From positions 4,588,001 to 4,652,000 of the forward strand of contig NC_069671.1 in assembly GCF_027244095.1 (NCBI RefSeq): DNA of 64,000 nucleotides, read 5' to 3'. The position numbers and the translations under genes are program-made. The DNA comes from Hemicordylus capensis. Taxonomy: Eukaryota > Chordata > Lepidosauria > Squamata > Cordylidae. Position 1 is the first letter of the stretch, and each line of letters starts with the position of its first letter. The notes beneath the pieces are model-generated. The model saw only the letters and a list, made by a program, of their open reading frames with translations. It did not search any database and was not told where the DNA came from. Positions 58,171 to 64,000 of the stretch are shown here, piece after piece.

Positions 58171-61100
58171 TGCTTGGTCAGCACCACCATGCAAATGTCT
58201 GCCACGTTTGCGCAGAGTTCGGAAGAGCACCATAGGTGGGGCAGCCTCAGCGTGAGATCCTGGGTGGGGTGTTATATGTTGCTGCTTGCTGGGGCTCACA
58301 GGTGTGAGCGGTAACCAGGTAATGATTTTCGCTCACCAGGTGTCCAAATTGGTGCTGGGAACACTCAAAACATTCCGAGCTTGTTCCATCAGAACTACCA
58401 GCTCGACGGGTTATTCCGAGGGAACGTTCTGGGCATTTGTGTTCCATTCCAAGCTCAGAGGCAGAACCCAAATCCCATTCCGTGCACATCCCTAGCTTGC
58501 TAGCGTAACAAGGGTCTCCAAGAGTGTAAAGGATACTTACTTGGTGTAAAAAGCTACAAACTTCAGTTCATCCAAGTCCCCCTGAATGATCACATCATCA
58601 AATCCTTCTCCATGGCCTGGGAAAAGGGGAAAGAAAGCAAAAATCTACAAGAAGATATGAGCAGCTTATGTGTATATGCAAACTAAAAAATGTGGAAGGC
58701 AATTACAATTCCTACAGTCTGTATCAACTGGCAAATTAAACCAATGTGAATATTCACACATACACAGACCTTGATTTACCATTTCTGCCTAATTTATTCT
58801 GGTTTTGCTGGCCTTGAGAAGGGGGCAAAGGCATTCAAGTCATTCCTCCATCCACTAGAGATGCAGTTCCAGCACCCTGCTGCCCCCAAATTAGGCCAAT
58901 ACCTGATTCACACAATCATTCCAATCTAGGTTAAAAATGAGTTACTGACATTGGCATAATTGTGTGAACCCACACCAAGGTGGGAATCTCAGATTCCTCC
59001 AGATACATTCAAGGTGAAATCACCTTGGTGTGGGTTCTTACAATTATGCCAATGTCAGTAACCCACATTTAACCCAGATTTTGAATTATTGTGCACATCA
59101 GGCAAATTTAATTTCAAGGCCAGAAAGACTAGAAACTGGACCTTTGGGTATGGGGGTGGGAGAGAAATCTAAAATTCTCAGGAAGCAGAATTCCAAGACC
59201 AAAACCTTTCTGAGGTTTTTCTGTGATTATGCAGAATTGCCACATACACTCAGCCCCGGATATGATTCATATCTAGGTTTATCCAAACCTTGGATGGGAG
59301 GAGAGTGACAGAGCTTAGTGGCTAAGCTGTTTCCCCCCCCTTCTATTTAACATATTTAAATAACATATTTATATAACATATACTGCCCAAAATGCAAGTC
59401 TTTGGGTGGTTTACAATAAAAAAAAACAAATAAAAAGGTTAAAACATTACAACATTTTAAAATCTGAAACATTAAAACTATTATCAATCTTCGAACTATT
59501 AAAACAGTGGTCCATGAAAACAAGCGTTTGAGAATCCCTGATGCAGACCACAGTGAGCAAGCTCAAGGGTGCCCAACATTAGGTCCCCAGAGGTTGTTGG
59601 ACTACAGCTCCCAACATCCCTTTGGCCATGGTGGTCAGTGATGATGGCAAGCCCCACAATATCTGGGGAATCGGCATTGGGCACCCTGAGCTAGATGGCT
59701 GAAGAGCTAGATGGCTTCAGCAGAAGACAGTTCCATTGGTCAGTATTTTGCACTGCGGGAGCCTGTTTTTCCCCCAGTTTAGTTCCGTAGACCTTGACGT
59801 CATTTTAATGAAGAAGATGTATCACTGCTGGCCTGTGTCTTCCCTTACCTGCATAGCGGATGCTCTTGCCAAACATCGCTGTCCACAGGTAAGGGACGGT
59901 GCTGATTTCTGTCCCGTGAGCCAACATGTTGAGTGCAGCAATGCGTCCTGGGAAATGGAGGGAAAGCATTGATTGAGGACAACAGTTCTGGACCCAAAGT
60001 TCATCCCATACAGCTGTGTCTTCCCAAGCCAGCCAGTTGACTCTGAGTAGGTTACAAATCGGGCAGATATTTTATTTTATTTATTATTTTATTTAACACA
60101 TTGTTATACCGCCCGAAACGCAAGTCCTCTGGGCGGTTTACAACAAAACAATTTTAAAAAACAACCAATAAAACGATTGAAACATTTCAACAATTAAAAT
60201 TTAATACGTTAAAACTATTAAAACACAATTAAAACAGTATCAAATTAAAAGCCTGGGTGAACAAATGCATCTTGATTGCCTTTTTAAAAGTTGTAAAAGA
60301 TGGGGAGGCTCTTATTTCAATAGGAAGTGTGTTCCAAAGCCTCAGGGCAGCAACGGAGAAGGCCCGTCCCTGAGTAGCCACCAGACGAGCCAGTGGCAAC
60401 TGCAGACGAACCTCTCCTGATGATCTCAATGGGTGGTGGGGTTCATGACGAAGAAGAGGTTCTCATAAATACCCAGGGCCCAAGCTGTTTAGGCTGGGCC
60501 CTTTATAGGTTATAACCAAAACCTTGTATTTTGCCAGGAGACTTATTGGCAGCCAGTGTAGATCTTTTAAGATATGTCTCCCAGCACCTGCTATTTACAG
60601 GTATACTGCTCCAGGGCATGAAGGTTCCTCTATCATACATACAGCCACCAAGAGACCTTCCAGCTCAAAGAACCCTGAGATTTTACTACAAGCCCTATGG
60701 GGTGGAGCCCCGTCCAGCCTGCCTCTGTGCCAGGTTAACTAACCTGGTTATTTATATTTATTATATATTTATATTTATATATAAACTGCGGCCAACATGG
60801 CCACCTTATGACCGGAGCTAATTTTCAAAAAGCCGGGTGGGGAGGATATACCAAGACTCCCATCTCCTTGGAAGCTGAGCTGTCCTGCGTAGGAGCCCCA
60901 GAGGTATGGAGGTTAGCTGAGGCTATTTGGGGCTGAGGGGGGAAGCTCTCTGCACAACCTCAGAGGCACAGTTGTCTGGAAAACCAGTTGCAACTATGCC
61001 AGCTGGAAATGTTTTAGCCCTTTTCTCGGTGGCTTTTCCTTATGGAAGCCTCCTCTCCAGTTGACTTCAGTTGCTTCCTCAGAATTCTCCGTTTCCATGA

Positions 61101-63846
61101 GGCCCACAACTCCCAGCCCCACACTGTGCTGTAACTAAGCTCTACTCTACGTGTCACTGAAATGCAGGAGAAGCTCGTTAATTGCGGACTCACCATCGGA
61201 GGATTCATGTATCCGCGATCAGGTAATGAACACCCGACCTCGGTTTACATGAATACAAATTGGCATTAAAAGGATTAAAGTTGCATATCAGCAGATCGGG
61301 GATGGCCAGAAATGAACTCGGAGGTCATTTCCGGCCGCCATTTTGAGTTCAGGAGCCATTTTATGGCTCCGTTTTTTAAACAACGGGGGTCATGTGATTT
61401 TCAGCTGATTTTTGACAACCTTTATGCTTGTGGGGGGCATCCTTGGACTCCTCAAAAATAGTGGAGCATGGTAGGTTACTTTATTTGGCCCAATTTGGGG
61501 TGATTTGGGGCGGTGCGAGAACCTAACCTCCAATCTACATAGACTTTAATGCCCTGTTATGAGTGGATTAGCTATCCACAACCCCCGCCCATGGAAAAGA
61601 ACCCCCATGAATAACGGGGTCCTCCTATATCACATATTATTTCCCTGCCTCAATCTCCCTCCTCTTCTTCTGTTGCCTCCCCTATACAGAATGTTAGACT
61701 GCAAGCCCCTCAGGGCAGGGACCTGCCCTGTGATGATGTAGAACAAAATAGAACAACGTGGCAATCAGCAGCTATCACTTCCCTCCACCTCCCACTTTGA
61801 TCCTGGCCAAAGATATCCTCCAGGCTACAAATTCTTCAGTGCCCCTCTTCCATCTCGCCCCCTGCTTGCACAGAAGCAGCTTCTGGCTGTAAGGGGGGGA
61901 TTTGTTAACAGTCCGAATGGCACCCACCGTGCATATGAGCCATTTGCCAATGAGGAATGTTCACCTTCTTGTTATTCCGCAGTGCCAGCGGAAATGCAAC
62001 CGCGTCACCGGCTGCAAAAACCCCCGGCGTGTTGGTCTGCATCATCTGGAACAAAGCAGAGATCCCAGTGGTGAAGCAGGAATTCCCATTGCAAAGCGAT
62101 CCATTCAATGCCATTGAGAAGGGAAGATTCGGCAGATGGGCTTGTGGACAGGGGCACACAGGCATTTTGGAAGCCCGGACTTGGAGGGTTTTGGAAAGCA
62201 CCCCCCCAGTGAGGCCCCCCTCCCCCTGCAAGCCTCCCATGAGGCCCCGCTCCGTGCTTTAGGGAGGCCCCCCCATCTCCCACACTTTAGGGAGGCTCCC
62301 AAGGGGGCCCCCTCCTCCCTGAAGCCCCCCATCACGCCCCTGCCCCCATGACCGCCCACCGCTCTCTTTCCTGTGCCGCCATATGCACGGCCAAGGTGGG
62401 CGGGAGCCGAGCGGGCCTCCTCCATGCTGCCAGTGGTGGCGGCCAAGACTTGGCTGGGCTGGTGATCCTCGTTGGGCCTGCTGGAGGCCCAAGCACAAGA
62501 GTGCCGTTCCCGCGCACCTGCGAAGTGTGAGTTTTGGGCGCCCATGTCGTCACGGGTTTGTGAAACCTGAAACTCACGTTGCATAGGTATGCTCGCATCC
62601 CACCAGCTACTGCACCTCCTGCCGCCACCGTGGGGGAGACCGAGGCCTGCTCGGCTCACCCCCCACCCCCTGGCCACACACATGGCAGCGGCAAAAATGG
62701 GCAGGAGCGGCACGGTGGAGCAGCGGCGCTCATGGGCAGTGGTGGGCGCGGGGTGGTAGCAGGAGGGTCCCCCAGGACATTTGGAGGACCCCCTGGACTC
62801 AGGAGGCCACGATTAGGGCCCCAAGGTCCAGGGGTAAGAGCACCTCTGCTTGTGGATTAGGACACAACTGTTCATGAGTCCAGGAAGGAATCTTGGCTTG
62901 GTGGGCACGAATGGCAGGGTCTTTCCAGTGGCAGCACCACATCTCCGCAACTCTCTCCAGGGAGATACTTTTTATAAGTCTACTATTAAACCGTACATAC
63001 TCGGCCCATTCACACAACCATCAAATAAAGGGTAGGAAGGATGCTATAGCGTCCCTGGAAGATCCCTGTTTGGCCTCAGTTTGAAGACCTCCAGCAAAGA
63101 CAAACCCACCACAGCATGAGGCAGACTGTTCCACTGTCAAGCAGCTCTTACCGTGAGGAAATCCTTCCTCGTGTCTTGCCTGAATCAGCTTCCTTGCCAT
63201 TTCAACCCATCGGTTCAAGTTCCACCCTCAGGAGCAACAGCGAACAAGCCCGCTCCTCCCTCTGTTTGACAGCCCTTCCGGTATTTTAAGGGGGTGGGTG
63301 ATGCAGGATGACAGGAGAGGGTGTGGGGTGTTTGGGGTCAGGCCTGAGCAAGGTGGCATTGACCCTTGCTAACTGAGGTGACCCCTGCTAACTGAGTAAA
63401 GAGGCACCTTTTAAAAGCGGCGATTCTCTTTTTTGAGGGAGGAGAGCTGGTCTTGAGGTAGCAGTCATGACTTGTCCCCTTAGCTAAGCAGGGTCCGCCC
63501 TGGTTGCTTTTGAATGGGAGACCACATGTGAGCACTGTAAGATATCCCCCTTAAGGGATGGAGCTGCTCTGGAAAGAGCAGAAGGTTCCAGCTTGCCTCC
63601 CCGTCATCTCCAAGATACGGCTGAGAGAGATTCCTGCCTGCAACCATGGAGAAGCCGCTGCCAGTCTGGGTAGACAATACTGAGCTAGATGGACCAAGAG
63701 TCTGACTTGGTATATGGCTGCTTCCTCTGTTCCTATGAGCTCCAACAGCCCTCCCACCCACGAGCGTACCTTATTTACCACTATGAAGCCCTTGGAATCC
63801 ACATTAATGCCATTCTGCTTCAAGAAGCCCGTCGCTGGTGTGGCAC
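46564..63846 (-). CDS. AIFM3: AIFM3, C-terminal six exons (partial at window edge)
   Basis: Exons: 63846-63770, 62045-61928, 59947-59849, 58616-58541, 51097-50993 and 46603-46564 (stop TAA). Phases run 1, 0, 1, 1, 2, 2 and all junctions are GT/AG. They encode about 171 C-terminal residues of apoptosis-inducing factor 3, a mitochondrion-linked Rieske/FAD oxidoreductase. Seen: ATPATGFLKQNGI; the second FAD-binding motif TPGVFAAGDAVAFPL; NIPHWQMAH; YLWTAMFGKSIRYAG; FDDVIIQGD; VASMNYDPIVSKVAD; and a terminal GDMSWLSGKGS. The sequence tracks human AIFM3 to the last residue without gaps. The N-terminal Rieske domain and NAD-binding part lie beyond 64000. The 4.4-kb final intron and the last exon sit among GC-rich sequence. 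No breaks were seen. Confidence 0.95.
46825..46868. repeat. (ATT)n microsatellite
   Basis: Runs of ATT in an AT-rich patch in the last AIFM3 intron. Other (ATT)n tracts: 56454-56507 and 58111-58170. Confidence 0.95.
47084..47372. mobile_element. hAT-like element, left end present
   Basis: Begins CAGGGGCGGCCCTGCATGAG and carries TTGCCTCAGGCG. The copy at 55585-55910 shares its structure. No right end or target duplication found. Confidence 0.5.
47434..47980. mobile_element. Non-autonomous hAT element with perfect target duplication
   Basis: Termini CAGGGGCATATCTAGGG and CCCTAGATACGCCTCTG, with GGCAGATG at both 47426-47433 and 47981-47988. The interior holds a long hairpin (AATGGCCACCGTGCATGCTC and its inverse). 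No transposase frame. Confidence 0.93.
49488..49907. mobile_element. Non-autonomous hAT-type element
   Basis: Ends CACTGGCGGATTAACGC and GTTAATCCGCCCCTG. Flanks CTCCTGCT (49480-49487) and CTCCTTCT (49908-49915), 7 of 8. Same family as 18801-19033. Confidence 0.87.
50485..50925. repeat. hAT-like repeat, incomplete
   Basis: Starts TAGGGATGGCACAAC and ends in a GAACCGGTTCAATTC-type patch as in other TAGGGATGTGCA elements. The right terminus is missing. Similar incomplete pieces: 25705-25830 and 56700-57276. Confidence 0.5.
51768..52057 (-). repeat. 5S-rRNA-headed SINE
   Basis: Full-length minus copy in an AIFM3 intron. Confidence 0.85.
52203..52260. repeat. (TTTTC)n pyrimidine tract
   Basis: Imperfect TTTTC units. 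A similar (CTTTCT)n lies at 40862-40906. Confidence 0.9.
52358..52660 (+). repeat. 5S-rRNA-headed SINE
   Basis: Full-length plus copy in an AIFM3 intron. Confidence 0.87.
53981..54516. mobile_element. Non-autonomous hAT element with nested SINE
   Basis: Ends TAGAGATAAGAACG and TTGCACATCCCTA, flanked by perfect TTTTTGAG duplications (53973-53980, 54517-54524). The arms are rich in TTCGAATCG-type sequence. A tRNA-derived SINE (54061-54290, minus) sits inside. Confidence 0.88.
54061..54290 (-). repeat. tRNA-derived SINE (GAGCCCCTGGTGGCGCAGTG head)
   Basis: On minus: GGTGGCGCAGTGGTAAAAC (box A region), AGTTCGATCCTGACC (box B), then a LINE-like tail with TATAGAGCGGTATATAAATG. Inserted in the hAT element around it. 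Confidence 0.8.
57668..58494. mobile_element. Non-autonomous hAT element next to an AIFM3 exon
   Basis: Ends TAGGAATGTGCA and TGCACATCCCTA, perfect target duplication GCTTGCTA (57660-57667, 58495-58502). The interior has three tandem copies of a ~63-bp unit (57878-58055) and an (ATT)n tail of a LINE piece. Its flank ends 38 bp from AIFM3 exon 58616-58541. Confidence 0.92.
58908..59103. mobile_element. Intact palindromic MITE
   Basis: Arms of about 80 bp: TGACATTGGCATAATTGTGT and its inverse around CACCAAGGTG / CACCTTGGTG. Ends CCTGATTCACACAAT and ATTGTGCACATCAGG. Same family as 1110-1550. Confidence 0.8.
60065..60560 (-). mobile_element. L2-like LINE 3' end
   Basis: Minus-strand frame with RLVATQGRAFSVAALRLWNT then LPIEIRASPSFTTFKKAIKM, the usual L2/CR1-clade ORF2 terminus, plus a TTTAACACATTGTTATACCG-type tail. 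A shorter relative is at 59335-59500. Confidence 0.7.
62149..62848. mobile_element. Non-autonomous hAT element, C-rich
   Basis: Ends CAGGGGCACACAGGC and AGAGCACCTCTG with perfect duplication CTTGTGGA (62141-62148, 62849-62856). Sits in the AIFM3 intron 103 bp upstream of exon 62045-61928. The 202-residue minus frame is composition-driven. Confidence 0.92.
63441..63742 (+). repeat. 5S-rRNA-headed SINE
   Basis: Full-length plus copy ending 28 bp short of AIFM3 exon 63846-63770. Confidence 0.87.
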
Positions 63847-64000
63847 CTGCCCGGAAATTAGAAGAAATACATTCAGTGGGAGGGGCTAACTCACTAAGCA
63901 AAGGTCCTCAGTCTTCGGTCCCCCAAGACTGTTGGACTCTAACTCCCCTTGTCCCGTCAGACTACAGCTCCCACCACCCCTGCTTTTGGTCACTGTGGCC

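Noticed and set aside
62105-62713. 202-residue minus frame
   Set aside because: Composition artefact of a C-rich hAT element with clear target duplications.
1-64000. LTR retroelements, endogenous viruses, Polintons, CRISPR arrays
   Set aside because: No paired LTRs, gag/pol/env-like frames, capsid-like frames or spaced direct-repeat arrays were recognised.

Overview
This is vertebrate nuclear DNA, most likely from a lizard (non-snake squamate). Evidence: intron-split genes with GT/AG junctions; Sauria SINEs with a Bov-B-like tail; Bov-B, CR1 and L2-like LINE pieces; 5S-headed SINEs; and many short non-autonomous hAT-type DNA transposons. I cannot name the family or species from sequence alone. 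No prokaryotic, CRISPR or LTR-retroelement signal was recognised.

Four host genes were rebuilt exon by exon; splice phases agree at every junction. (1) LRRC74B, minus strand, ten exons from 16338 down to about 5903, with a GC-rich promoter holding a consensus RFX X-box. (2) P2RX6, plus strand, twelve exons from 18462 to 34716, giving a complete 378-residue P2X channel subunit. LRRC74B and P2RX6 are divergent, with start codons 2.1 kb apart. (3) A TMEM17-family gene (best fit TMEM17B), minus strand, four exons from 42567 to 36237, 233 residues, convergent with P2RX6. (4) The last six exons of AIFM3, minus strand, 63846 to 46564; its 5' part lies beyond the right edge.

LRRC74B, P2RX6 and AIFM3 are neighbours on human 22q11.21 (established knowledge), so this is the squamate version of that block, with a TMEM17 paralogue between P2RX6 and AIFM3. 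Shared biology is only suggested: TMEM17 proteins act at the ciliary transition zone, and the LRRC74B promoter carries the X-box typical of ciliary genes. P2RX6 and AIFM3 have unrelated roles (ATP-gated channel; mitochondrial FAD oxidoreductase).

Most of the remaining DNA is repeats: 5S-headed and tRNA-headed SINEs that share one body and tail; about sixteen copies of a palindromic roughly 120-bp MITE; seven hAT-type elements with visible 8-bp target duplications; a foldback element with internal 29-bp tandem repeats; and several families I cannot name. The left 5.9 kb holds no gene I recognise. The most notable items are the TMEM17-like gene, the X-box, a (CT)33 tract 20 bp from the P2RX6 exon encoding the start of TM2, the modular SINE heads and the foldback element.
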